Positions 1 through 7,526 of a DNA stretch of 33,588 bases are shown here, piece after piece (within the stretch, counting starts at the first letter, position 1; every line of letters begins with the position of its first letter). The DNA comes from Acinetobacter towneri DSM 14962 = CIP 107472 (GTDB lineage: Bacteria; Pseudomonadota; Gammaproteobacteria; Pseudomonadales; Moraxellaceae). Under the pieces are notes generated by a model, which ran no database searches, was not told the DNA's origin, and saw nothing but the letters and a program-made list of their open reading frames with translations. Both the position numbers and the translations under genes were made by a program. Where the stretch lies: contig NZ_KB849689.1 of NCBI RefSeq assembly GCF_000368785.1, positions 570,287 to 603,874 on the forward strand, in the 5' to 3' direction.

Positions 1-88
1 AGAGATGGATCCGGAAATTTGAACAACTCCTATAAGTGATACTCTGCTCCTCAAATGATGTTATAAACATCAATATATGGAGTATTTT

Positions 89-394
89 ATGGCACGTAGA
101 CCAAGAAGAAATCATTCAAACGACTTTAAGGCTAAGGTAGCACTTGCTGCGATCAAAGCAGAAAAAACACTTGCTGAATTGAGTTCTGAGTTTGATGTTC
201 ATCAAAACCAAATTATTGACTGGAAAAATCAATTGATCTCAGCTTCCTCACAAGCTTTCGATCAATCAAAAGCTCCATCAGAACCTCCCATTGATCTTAA
301 AAAGTTACATGCAAAAATCGGTGAGCAGGCATTAGAAATTGATTTTTTAGAAGGTGTGTTGAAGAAACTGGGCCGCTTCAACCACAAAAGTTAA
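89..394 (+). CDS. IS3-family transposase OrfA (helix-turn-helix protein)
   Basis: Small basic protein of about 101 aa beginning MARRPRR. The N-terminal half is a helix-turn-helix of the IS3 OrfA type (FKAKVALAAIK, then a recognition-helix region ending VHQNQIIDWK). The C-terminal part is a leucine-zipper-like coiled coil (KLHAKIGEQALEIDFLEGVLKKL). In this family OrfA binds the terminal repeats and is also the N-terminal part of the OrfAB transposase. The ATG at 89 is preferred over the in-frame ATG at 77 because GGAG lies at 79-82, 6 nt before it. The frame contains T TTT TTA at 343-349, where ribosomes can slip back one base into OrfB. Confidence 0.85.
   Translation: MARRPRRNHSNDFKAKVALAAIKAEKTLAELSSEFDVHQNQIIDWKNQLISASSQAFDQSKAPSEPPIDLKKLHAKIGEQALEIDFLEGVLKKLGRFNHKS
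343..349 (+). promoter_or_regulatory. Programmed -1 frameshift site T TTT TTA
   Basis: In the OrfA frame the codons are TTT (344-346) and TTA (347-349), preceded by T343. This is an exact X XXY YYZ heptamer. Slipping back one base moves the ribosome from OrfA into the open OrfB frame. A slippery site where OrfA and OrfB overlap is the known expression strategy of IS3 elements, though A-rich heptamers are more usual. Confidence 0.75.
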
Positions 395-1221
395 TCGATC
401 ACTCACTTCAGATTTCAGTATCTAAACAAGCTAAGTTACTGAAAGTCTCTCGTGGTTGTTATTATTATCGCCCAAAACCTGTTAGCTCATCAGATCTGAA
501 GCTGATGCGATGTATTGATGAATTACATATGCAATATCCTTTTGCAGGCAGTCGTATGATGCGTGATTTGTTGAATCGTCAAGGGCATCATATAGGACGA
601 CGTCATACACGTACTTTAATGAAGAAAATGGGTATTCAGGCGTTATATTGCAAACCAAATTTAAGCCAGGCTAATCAAGCTCACCGTAAATATCCATATC
701 TGCTCAAAGGATTGGCTATTCAGCGCAGTAATCAAGTGTGGTCTACTGATATAACGTATATCCCTATGGCAAAAGGCTTTGTTTATTTATGTGCTGTGAT
801 TGATTGGCATAGCCGCAAGGTACTTGCGCATAGGGTATCGATTAGTATGGAGGTGGATTTTTGTATTTCGGCTTTAAATGAAGCGATTGAAAAATATGGA
901 TCACCTGAAATATTGAATACAGACCAAGGCAGTCAGTTCACCAGTGATGCATTTATTGATGTATTGAAATCAAATGGCATTCAAATCAGTATGGATGGTA
1001 AAGGTCGATGGGTAGATAATGTGATGGTTGAACGATTATGGCGGAGCGTTAAATATGAAGAGGTGTATCTCAAAGCTTATAGCAGTGTCACAGATGCGAA
1101 AAAGCAATTGAGTGCATATTTTGAGTTTTATAATCTGAAACGACCTCATTCAAGTCTAGACAAAATGACACCAAATGAGTTTTACTATGATCAGCTACCC
1201 CAACAAAACAAGGTGGCTTAA
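349..1221 (+). CDS. IS3-family transposase OrfB (made as OrfAB by -1 frameshift)
   Basis: DDE integrase-type catalytic part of the IS3 transposase. The frame opens after a TGA at 340 and is joined to OrfA by slippage at T TTT TTA (343-349), giving a predicted OrfAB of about 377 aa. An internal ATG at 505 exists but would lose the N-terminal part that resembles other OrfB proteins (KQAKLLKVSRGCYYYRP). Counting from 505, the catalytic residues are D82 (WSTDITY), D140 (NTDQGSQF) and E176 (MVERLW). The D140-E176 spacing of 35 residues fits the IS3 family rule. No stop or frame break is seen inside, so the element could be active. Confidence 0.85.
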   Translation, partial: RRCVEETGPLQPQKLIDHSLQISVSKQAKLLKVSRGCYYYRPKPVSSSDLKLMRCIDELHMQYPFAGSRMMRDLLNRQGHHIGRRHTRTLMKKMGIQALYCKPNLSQANQAHRKYPYLLKGLAIQRSNQVWSTDITYIPMAKGFVYLCAVIDWHSRKVLAHRVSISMEVDFCISALNEAIEKYGSPEILNTDQGSQFTSDAFIDVLKSNGIQISMDGKGRWVDNVMVERLWRSVKYEEVYLKAYSSVTDAKKQLSAYFEFYNLKRPHSSLDKMTPNEFYYDQLPQQNKVA

Positions 1222-1321
1222 CTAGAGCGGAATATCACTTATAAATACGCTTTTAGTTGTTCAAACAAGTGGAACCACCTCTGATTGTCAATAAATAATT
1301 TATATAGTTCTTATATAAAGT

Positions 1322-2092
1322 CTATGCATGATGGATCTTTTTGTTCTCAATTAACTTACCAAAGAACAAACCTGTTTCAAACAGCAACCACATCGGAATC
1401 GCGAGCATAATCATAGATAATGGATCCGGTGGCGTGACAAACATGGCGATAAAAAAGCAGCCGACAATAATAAATTTACGTTTATCTATCAGTTGTTCTG
1501 TGTTGACCACTCCGATCAGAATGAGAATTAAGGTCAGAATCGGAATTTCAAAGGTTATTCCAAACACCAAAAATAACTTTAAACAAAAGCCCAAGTAACT
1601 GTTGATGTCAGTCATCGGTGCTACCGTGTCCGGGGAAACACTGATAAAAAAGTGTAAAATGGATGGCAGGGCGATGAAGTAGGCGAAAGCAATCCCTGTA
1701 TAAAACATTCCGATACTACCTAGCAATAGTGGCAAAGCCAGATTTCTTTCCCTTTGATATAGGGCTGGTTTTACAAAGGCCCAGAATTGATACAGGATGA
1801 ATGGCATGGCAATCATCAAGGCTATAAAAAAATTCAGTTTAAATGGTGCCATGAAGGTTGCCGTGACATCAGTGGCAATCATTGAGGAATTTACTGGCAA
1901 CTGTGCGCGTAGTGGTTCAGACAGCCACTGATAACTTTGATTGGCGAAGGGTAGCAGGCAGAAAAAGAGCACAATCAGTAACCCGATAATTTTAATCAGA
2001 TGCTGGCGCAAGATAATCAAATGCTGGGTGATTGGCATATCCTGTAGCGTAATCTGCTGCTCCACATTTGGCGGTGTAGTTTTGGATTTCAT
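1322..2092 (-). CDS. tatC: Sec-independent protein translocase subunit TatC
   Basis: Polytopic inner-membrane protein of 256 aa, close to the usual length. It is the receptor of the twin-arginine translocation pathway, binding the RR signal peptide of folded cofactor proteins together with TatB. Six hydrophobic segments are visible, with the conserved N-terminal pattern (QHLIILRQHLIK) before the first one and the family signature FILYQFWAFVKPALYQRER in the first cytoplasmic loop. Its start codon overlaps the tatB stop by 4 bases (ATGA), so it is translationally coupled and last in tatABC. An IS3 element lies 40 bp downstream but leaves the gene whole. Confidence 0.95.
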   Translation of the reverse strand: MKSKTTPPNVEQQITLQDMPITQHLIILRQHLIKIIGLLIVLFFCLLPFANQSYQWLSEPLRAQLPVNSSMIATDVTATFMAPFKLNFFIALMIAMPFILYQFWAFVKPALYQRERNLALPLLLGSIGMFYTGIAFAYFIALPSILHFFISVSPDTVAPMTDINSYLGFCLKLFLVFGITFEIPILTLILILIGVVNTEQLIDKRKFIIVGCFFIAMFVTPPDPLSMIMLAIPMWLLFETGLFFGKLIENKKIHHA

Positions 2093-2526
2093 GCCATTTC
2101 CCTGATCTGGTTACTCTGTTTATGAAGCCGAGTAAGTTGTTGAGTTTGAGAACCGGTTTGGGTAAATAAGGACAGTGGCTTGGATTCAAGAAATTTATAG
2201 ACTGGAAAGTTATTTTGCTGATTATCGAGTTTGACCTGCGTCTGTTGGTCATCGGTCATGATTTTATCATGCTGTAACTGTTGCATCTGGTTCTGCATTT
2301 GCTGTTCCAACTCGTGCAGACGTTGCATTTCGTTCTGCATTTCTTCACGTAGTTCCGACAGTCGAAGTTCACGATCAATATCATGTTGGACATTACTGAT
2401 CAAGCGTTTGAGGTGGCCGTACCATTTTCCAGCAAAACGAGCGGCCTCTGGCAATTTTTCAGGACCCAGCACCAATAGAGCAATGATGCCAAATACCAGC
2501 AGTTCCGTCATGCCTACATTCAGCAT
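2089..2526 (-). CDS. tatB: Sec-independent protein translocase subunit TatB
   Basis: 145-aa protein with one N-terminal membrane helix (TELLVFGIIALLVLGPEKLP) holding the TatB-type glutamate near its start and the GPEKLP hinge. An amphipathic helix follows (ARFAGKWYGHLKRLIS), then a long Gln/Met-rich coiled coil (residues about 50-90) and a polar tail. TatB forms the substrate receptor with TatC. It lies 17 bp after tatA and overlaps tatC by 4 bases in one operon. Confidence 0.95.
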   Translation of the reverse strand: MLNVGMTELLVFGIIALLVLGPEKLPEAARFAGKWYGHLKRLISNVQHDIDRELRLSELREEMQNEMQRLHELEQQMQNQMQQLQHDKIMTDDQQTQVKLDNQQNNFPVYKFLESKPLSLFTQTGSQTQQLTRLHKQSNQIREMA

Positions 2527-2543
2527 TTGATCCCTCCATCCAC

Positions 2544-2765
2544 TCAGTTTTTGCTGGTTGTTGTATCGTTATTGTTCTGATGCTTCTGTTCTAGACTATG
2601 TTGTTCGTTCAATTTTACTGGTGATTCATCATCACGTATCGATTTTTTAAAATCCTTAATGGCACCACCGACATCTTTACCCAAATTTTTAAGTTTTGAT
2701 GTGCCAAATAAAAGAATCACTACAATTGCAAAAATGACTACGTGCCAAATAGATAATCCTGCCAT
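2544..2765 (-). CDS. tatA: Sec-independent protein translocase subunit TatA
   Basis: 73-aa protein with one N-terminal membrane helix ([17 protein letters not shown]) followed by the TatA hinge and amphipathic helix ([20 protein letters not shown]), and a polar Asn/Gln/Thr-rich tail. TatA oligomers form the transient pathway for folded proteins. It is the first gene of tatABC, with an AGGAGA ribosome binding site just upstream. Tail and size are typical of gammaproteobacterial TatA. Confidence 0.95.
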   Translation of the reverse strand: MAGLSIWHVVIFAIVVILLFGTSKLKNLGKDVGGAIKDFKKSIRDDESPVKLNEQHSLEQKHQNNNDTTTSKN

Positions 2766-3003
2766 CCTTATTTCTCCTATAATTTTGTTTTATATCGCAA
2801 TTACTTGCTATTTTAAGTATATGCCATTCGGCACAGGCTTGAAAGGCAAGCTGAACATTGTTCGTAGCTGAAAATTTGTTTAAGGCACCTTGATTATTAA
2901 GTATAGTACTTCCCAATAAGTGCTATTAAGCATGATTGGATATTTCAATATATGAGCTTTACGTCAGATGATCAGCATGAAGACATCATTTAGCTGAATA
3001 CTA
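2766..3003. other. Intergenic region upstream of tatA
   Basis: AT-rich 238-bp stretch between tatA (leftward) and the IS427-type remnant. It must hold the tatABC promoter. No convincing gene, RNA or operator was recognised here. Confidence 0.4.
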
Positions 3004-3082
3004 GGGCGTGTTCTCATTTGAAGAATTGTTTTTAAATACTTAAAATCCTCCTTTAAGCTCTTTTCATTTCTACATTTTTTCA

Positions 3083-3625
3083 ATGGCACGTACTCTTCTC
3101 ACCGATGATATTTGGCAGCAAATTCAAGATACTATGCGATTACACGGTTGTTACTGTTCAAAAAACAGTAGAAATATCATGGAAGCCATCTTATGGAAAC
3201 TACGTACGGGTGCGACATGACGTGATATTCCTCAAGAACTTTGCCCTTGGCAAACTGCTTACAATCGCTTTAATCGCTGGGCAAGTAAGGGATTATGGGA
3301 TAAATTTTTTTTAGATTACGAGGCATTCTGGATCAGGAATGGGTATTCATTGATGGAAGCTACATACGCGTGCATCAACATGCAAGTGGAGCTCGGCATG
3401 GTTTCGAAAGAGCAATTGGACAATCACGCGGTGGACGAACAACAAAAATACATCTTGCAACCGACGCGAATGGATTACCGATTGATTTTAAAATCACTGG
3501 GGGTGACGTCCACGACAGTCAAGTTGCAAAACAACTGATTGATATTGTAGGCGAGGCAACTTATCTCATTGCTGACAAGGGGTATGATGCTGAGCACATT
3601 AGAATATGTGCCAAGAACAAGAATA
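3083..3625 (+). pseudogene. IS5-family (IS427-type) transposase, nonsense mutation and 3' truncation
   Basis: The N-terminal part reads from ATG 3083 (MARTLLTDDIWQQIQDTM). It is broken by TGA at 3218-3220 in GAT*RDIP, where the family has Trp, so this is a one-base G-to-A nonsense change. The frame then moves by -1 at T TTT TTA (3307-3313) into the catalytic half, with IDGSYIRVHQHASG, a DDE Asp in IDG and ADKGYDAE. That shift is the normal two-frame design of IS427-type elements rather than damage. The coding text ends after about 181 residues. The C-terminal region with the catalytic Glu is missing, so no active transposase can be made. Confidence 0.85.
3307..3313 (+). promoter_or_regulatory. 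Frameshift heptamer T TTT TTA in the IS427-type remnant
   Basis: It lies inside a run of eight T (3305-3312). In the first transposase frame the codons are TTT (3308-3310) and TTA (3311-3313) after T3307, an exact -1 slippery heptamer. The -1 frame leads directly into the catalytic half (RLRGILDQEW). Confidence 0.65.
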
Positions 3626-3738
3626 GGCTTTGTTGCATAAATATGTAAGCATCTGATTTAAATAAATTTAATTTTGGATCAAAAAACAATCAAAACTTTT
3701 AAAATCATATAGTTATGAAATCTTTGTGCAACAAAGCC
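3626..3738. mobile_element. MITE-like 113-bp element with GGCTTTGTTGCA ends
   Basis: Perfect 12-bp terminal inverted repeats, GGCTTTGTTGCA at 3626-3637 and its reverse complement at 3727-3738, with partial similarity for about 7 bp more. The interior is AT-rich and has no reading frame. The ends resemble those of IS6-family elements, but this is from memory and could be wrong. No 8-bp target duplication is seen (CAAGAATA against GGGGATTA). It may be a non-autonomous element or the fused ends of a deleted IS. Confidence 0.6.
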
Positions 3739-3792
3739 GGGGGATTACCGATTGACTGTTGCTTAAATAAGATTAAGAAAAGGATTTAAATC

Positions 3793-3911
3793 ATGGATAC
3801 AGATATCAGAACCTTTTCACAAAATGTGAAAGAGGACAAGAAAGTCGTCTCTACAAAAATAGCTTTTTACCTTGTAACTAGTCTATTTTTTATGTGGGGC
3901 TTACAAGTGAG
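3793..3911 (+). pseudogene. 5' fragment of an MFS sugar transporter (FucP-like), split by an IS
   Basis: ATG 3793 has an AAGG ribosome binding site just upstream. About 40 codons are readable: a charged N-terminus, then the start of a first membrane helix (AFYLVTSLFFMWGL), which is typical of the FucP/GluP (FHS) sugar-proton symporters. The gene is cut at 3911 by the ISNCY element. When the IS and one GTGAG copy are removed, the frame stays open into 5399-5450 and reads weakly transporter-like text (LNKISEDSTLHLAVQ). The rest of the gene is absent before the convergent kinase gene, so it was dead or truncated in any case. Family assignment from this short piece is moderate. Confidence 0.55.
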
Positions 3912-5393
3912 TGTTATTCACCAATTAAAATGTCTATGCGATAAACCATTTAAAATGTCCTGTTTTTAACTGCAAGAGTCAAGAACAGGATTTAAATTTC
4001 TTTGTTCAATAACAACTTTCTGAGCTTTACGACTCGGCATACTTTTCTTGGCACGGGAACTTTTATTTTGTTTTTCCAACTCTTCATGTTGTTGCTGGAT
4101 ATGGGCCAGAACCGCACCTAATCTTTTATTCTCAACTACTTCATTCTGCTGCAGTCTAGCCAGTTTATTGAAAATACTGTAGTTGATCTTCCGTCCTTCG
4201 TGCATGATGGCCACAGTACCATCTGGATACTCTAAAAATGTTATGTATTGCCCAACAAGTTTGTGGTTCAGTGGTGTTGGCTCAAGCATATAAATACACT
4301 TGTCATACGTGATAGTCAGATTCTTCGTGACCTTACGCGGTTCCTGCCAGGTAAAAATATCCTCTAGCTCAGCATCAGATTCCGTTAAAGGTCGATGCAA
4401 GTTCTTCGAGTTTCTCGCACACTTGGCAAACTTCTGATTGAACTGCTCAATGAAGCAGGGCAGCCAAGCATTGGCCTCGGTAATTGAGCAGATGCCTTCC
4501 AAACGCATTTCCTTGATCAGGCGATCCTGCAGAGTTCTGTTGGCGCGTTCCACACGTCCTTTGGCCTGTGGTGAGTTGGCAAAGATAATATCGATGTTTA
4601 ATTCGTTGAGAATCCTGCCAAATTGCGTGATCTGGCTGTCTTGCTTGGATTTCTGATTGACTCGAAATACTGAGTGTTTATCGCTATAAAAGGCCAAATG
4701 CTTGCCGTATTGCTCAATGTAGGCTCGGGTTGAAAGCATATAATCAAAGGTCGTTTCGGCCTCACAAAAGCGCAGATGCAACAGCTTTCCAGTGGCATCA
4801 TCAATATAAACCAACAAGCAGCATTTAGCGTCACGTCCTTCAAACCAATCGTGATATGAGCCATCAATCTGGATTAGCTCACCAAAGCAATCGCGGTTAT
4901 ATCGAGGTTGATATGGACGTTTCTGGCGCTTGGATCGCGGAATCCAGAGACCATTTGCAGTCATCCAGCGCCGAAGCGTTTCTACAGGGATATTCAGGTC
5001 AAACATGCTGTTGAGTTTCTCATGCGCCAAGGTGGAACCAAAGCCCAGCAGATGTTCAGAAATAATGGAAAGGCACTTTGATTTTAACAAGTCATCATGA
5101 CGACGATGACCCGGTTGACCACGACTGGCATGTGCCAGACCTGAAACACCGTCTTGATTGAGCTTGTGCAATAATCGAGTAATTTGGCGTGTTGAAAGAT
5201 TCAGAATTTCTGCAGCACGGACTTGTGTAATACGTTGATCTCGAACATCTTGCAGGACTGCAAGACGTTGTATTTCCTTGTCAGACATAGTGATCAGCAT
5301 CTCAAGTTTATATCCAGTCCATCATGTTGATGCGCATCATAGACCAGACATTTTTATTGGTGAGAATACAGACACTTTAAATGGTTTCTAACA
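3912..5393 (-). mobile_element. ISNCY-family (IS1202-group) insertion sequence, complete, 5-bp target duplication
   Basis: Both ends start TGTTA. The left end (3912) and the reverse-complemented right end (5393) align over about 50 bp, with ACCAATTAAAATGTCT opposite ACCATTTAAAGTGTCT, then a second copy of the same motif on each side. GTGAG at 3907-3911 is repeated directly after the element at 5394-5398, a 5-bp target site duplication. Total length is 1482 bp with one intact transposase gene. Confidence 0.85.
3966..5300 (-). CDS. ISNCY-family (IS1202-group) transposase
   Basis: 444-aa DDE transposase. Residues about 10-50 form a helix-turn-helix (VLQDVRDQRITQVRAAEIL, STRQITRLLHK), and a second DNA-binding part follows (to about 130). 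The catalytic core carries D146 (QIDGSYHDWFEGR), D207 (FYSDKHSVFR) and E251 (AKGRVERANRT). The C-terminus is highly basic (SSRAKKSMPSRKAQK). These motifs in this order are typical of the IS1202/ISTde1 type. The first ATG (5300) is followed by another at residue 5, and either may start translation. No stop or frameshift is seen. Confidence 0.85.
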   Translation of the reverse strand: MLITMSDKEIQRLAVLQDVRDQRITQVRAAEILNLSTRQITRLLHKLNQDGVSGLAHASRGQPGHRRHDDLLKSKCLSIISEHLLGFGSTLAHEKLNSMFDLNIPVETLRRWMTANGLWIPRSKRQKRPYQPRYNRDCFGELIQIDGSYHDWFEGRDAKCCLLVYIDDATGKLLHLRFCEAETTFDYMLSTRAYIEQYGKHLAFYSDKHSVFRVNQKSKQDSQITQFGRILNELNIDIIFANSPQAKGRVERANRTLQDRLIKEMRLEGICSITEANAWLPCFIEQFNQKFAKCARNSKNLHRPLTESDAELEDIFTWQEPRKVTKNLTITYDKCIYMLEPTPLNHKLVGQYITFLEYPDGTVAIMHEGRKINYSIFNKLARLQQNEVVENKRLGAVLAHIQQQHEELEKQNKSSRAKKSMPSRKAQKVVIEQRNLNPVLDSCS

Positions 5394-5466
5394 GTGAGAT
5401 TTCGTATAATGTATATTATGTTAAATAAGATATCTGAAGACAGCACCCTGCATTTAGCTGTGCAGA

Positions 5467-6654
5467 TTATGACAATTCGCGTTGAATTAATCGAGTAAAA
5501 GTCTGGGTAAATTGCTGTCCTTGCTCTGCAAAAAACCAATTTACATGCCCAACAATCCAATCATAATAAGCAGCATCGGCATGTTTCAGGTTTTGGGTAA
5601 TTCCGACAAAATATTCAAGCTCTGAAAATGCGAAATCCAAATGCACAATTTTTAGCAATTCGGGCAAAATGCTAAAGTCTTGTTGTGGATGTATCTCTGC
5701 AAAATACGCTTGTAAAAACGCGCTTAAACCCGCTTCGTCAATATTGATTTGTGATGTATGTTCTAAAGCCAGCCAATCTATAAAGTTACGCTCAATCGTG
5801 ACCGCAAGGTCATAAAGCGCTGAATTTCGATCTGATAAGCCAAAATCAATTACCGCTGTAATATTGGCATCGGCACTTTGCGCAGACCAAAACAGATTGG
5901 AAGCATGCAAATCATTATGCGTCCAAATTTTAGTGGTCTGCTGCAATATATGCTTAATTTTATGATGCGTCTGAGATACACGCTCTAAAAAAACGGCGTC
6001 TAAGTTTTTATCGGCAAAATAACGGCTCAATTCAGGGCTATTTTGAATACGTTGCTGAATAGCCGTTACAATATTTTCACTTTCTAAAAGCTGCTGATTT
6101 GATACTAAATATCGCGCCGATCTGCCATGTAACTCAGGAAAATCCTGCATGGCGACATGCAATTTGGCAAGCAAACTTCCCACTTTTGCAGCATGTTCTG
6201 TATAGAAAAACGGCGTCCAAGATTGCTGATCGACATATAAGTCAAAACCTGCTGCTTTTTCGTAGACTTCATAAGTCCAGTCGCCCATTTCTAAAGCGGT
6301 CAGTCCGCAATTCGAGGCAATTAATGTCGCAACAGGAATGTTTTTACTGGCTAAATGTCGCAAAAAAGCATGCTCTTGCAAAATATCTTGCGCATTACGA
6401 AATGAACGATGACTGCGTTTAATGAAATACGAGCGACTTCCTATTTTATCTGTACTGACTGCATCCTGCGTGACTTCAATCACTGCGGCTGATGAAAATG
6501 GGCGCGGACTGCACCACAGAATTTGAATACCCCCTTGCAAGCATGGGTAATACGGTTGCAGGTTGTGTAATTCTGAGACAGTCAGATGTGCCCAATCTTT
6601 ATATTCCCAGTCATTCCCCATGCCATGACCTAAATCATGTGTGATTGTGGTCAT
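5467..6654 (-). CDS. Aminoglycoside-phosphotransferase-fold kinase, substrate unknown
   Basis: 395-aa soluble protein with the APH / choline-kinase fold. A likely ATP-binding Lys lies in YFIKRSHRS (K79), and E94 is a candidate partner. The catalytic loop is THNDLHASN (D248, N253) and the Mg-binding motif is VIDFGLSD (D270). The family transfers phosphate from ATP to a hydroxyl on a small molecule; aminoglycosides are only one of many substrates. The chromosomal setting and lack of close likeness to known resistance enzymes make a metabolic role more likely. AAGGA lies 8 nt before ATG 6654. The gene is convergent with the broken transporter fragment, and its 3' end lies 73 bp from the ISNCY element. 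Confidence 0.8.
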   Translation of the reverse strand: MTTITHDLGHGMGNDWEYKDWAHLTVSELHNLQPYYPCLQGGIQILWCSPRPFSSAAVIEVTQDAVSTDKIGSRSYFIKRSHRSFRNAQDILQEHAFLRHLASKNIPVATLIASNCGLTALEMGDWTYEVYEKAAGFDLYVDQQSWTPFFYTEHAAKVGSLLAKLHVAMQDFPELHGRSARYLVSNQQLLESENIVTAIQQRIQNSPELSRYFADKNLDAVFLERVSQTHHKIKHILQQTTKIWTHNDLHASNLFWSAQSADANITAVIDFGLSDRNSALYDLAVTIERNFIDWLALEHTSQINIDEAGLSAFLQAYFAEIHPQQDFSILPELLKIVHLDFAFSELEYFVGITQNLKHADAAYYDWIVGHVNWFFAEQGQQFTQTFTRLIQRELS

Positions 6655-6746
6655 TTTCGATATTCCTTAACCTGATCAGCATTGTGTAATCGTATATTCC
6701 CTGCCATCCATCTCAAATAATCATTTTTTAGATAGATGATAGCTAT

Positions 6747-7328
6747 TTAATTAACGGTCTTGGCTTGTCGTAAACGCAAATTCACTTCATCTACAATCTG
6801 ATCTAAACCTGTGTCATAAGCAGCTTCACTCACAAAAGACACCATATTTTGTGTAACTTGCGGCAAATTGTAATCTGCATACCATGACAATGAATTCACT
6901 TCTATTTCACGTTCACCCTGCAAAATCACGAATCTTTTTTGCATCCAAGCCTGCAAATTTTCACCCGTATAGGCATCATAAAAAATAATATCGGTCAGAT
7001 AAAAATCTTTCATCATGTAGGAGTAAGCCACGCTATTTTCTTCTGGCTCATAATTAAAAAAAGGTGTGGTGGTCAGATGAAACTCAACCAGAAAATGACG
7101 TTTTAAACGATGATTTTGATATTCCGCTTTGACTTTAATCGGGCAACTGATTTGCGCAAAGTCAATTTCATGTTCAGTATTTTGCTTAAAATATTCAGCC
7201 AAAGACCAAACCTGATGTTTAATGAAATCCTGCATTAAAAACTCAGGTTCAAGTTGTGAATTAATTAATCCCAACAGTAAAGATTCAACTTCTTCTTTCG
7301 TTAAATAAATGTCTTCAACAATATGCAT
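6747..7328 (-). CDS. Hypothetical protein, 193 aa
   Basis: Function not recognised. It is an acidic, aromatic-rich, apparently soluble protein with no signal peptide or membrane segment. An N-terminal helix (LTKEEVESLLLGLINSQ) is followed by alternating strand-like stretches (HFLVEFHLTTTPFF, SVAYSYMMKDFYLTDIIFYD). It lies upstream of the APH-like kinase on the same strand with a gap of about 90 bp, so the two may be co-transcribed. It is divergent from umuD, where ddrR sits beside umuDAb in A. baylyi, but this protein is much longer and is not DdrR-like. Confidence 0.65.
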   Translation of the reverse strand: MHIVEDIYLTKEEVESLLLGLINSQLEPEFLMQDFIKHQVWSLAEYFKQNTEHEIDFAQISCPIKVKAEYQNHRLKRHFLVEFHLTTTPFFNYEPEENSVAYSYMMKDFYLTDIIFYDAYTGENLQAWMQKRFVILQGEREIEVNSLSWYADYNLPQVTQNMVSFVSEAAYDTGLDQIVDEVNLRLRQAKTVN

Positions 7329-7526
7329 GCCAATCTCTAAATATGCTGCTGCGATAGAAAAATCCTAACGGAAAGGCTTGTGTTTGTATAGCTATGCAAT
7401 CGTAGAGTGTGATCTATATCTAGCAATCAATTATCCACGTAGATTGAATCTTAATCATGTTTTCAGCTATGCTATCAACACATCAAATTTCACTTCAAAC
7501 ACGCCTCGTTGCGTAGGAGTAATCTC

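Larger units (their letters stand above)
1..1282 (+). mobile_element. IS3-family insertion sequence (IS51-like group), apparently complete
   Basis: The element carries OrfA and OrfB transposase frames joined by a -1 frameshift site. The first bases (AGAGATGGATCC, then TTGAACAACT) match the reverse complement of 1253-1282 (AGAGGTGGTTCC, then TTGAACAACT), so both terminal inverted repeats are present. IS3 elements usually begin TG and end CA, which would put the ends at 6 and 1277. The repeat similarity runs on to base 1, so the left tip may lie at or just before the window edge. A target duplication cannot be judged because the left flank is missing. The right end lies 40 bp beyond the stop of tatC. 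Confidence 0.85.
3004..3625 (+). mobile_element. IS5-family (IS427-type) insertion sequence, truncated remnant
   Basis: The left end GGGCGTGTTCTCATTTGAAG begins after CTA, in line with the CTAG/TA target preference of this group. A transposase reading frame follows. The right third of the element, including the right terminal repeat, is missing. Similarity stops at about 3625, where a MITE-like element begins. Confidence 0.75.

Noticed and set aside
1299..1319. TTTATATA / TATATAAA stem after tatC as a terminator
   Set aside because: Made of A-T pairs only, with no T tract on the minus strand; likely too weak.
3105..3538. Overlapping short frames in the IS427-type region
   Set aside because: They are out-of-frame shadows of the transposase pseudogene.
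5404..5420. ATAAT-GTAT-ATTAT palindrome next to the ISNCY element as a third copy of the shared dyad
   Set aside because: Arms are shorter and spacing differs from the AATATAT-N9-ATATATT sites.
7444..7466. TTGAA...TTTCA pair before umuD as a UmuDAb/DdrR-type damage operator
   Set aside because: The half-sites are imperfect and the spacing does not fit the palindrome recalled for that regulator.
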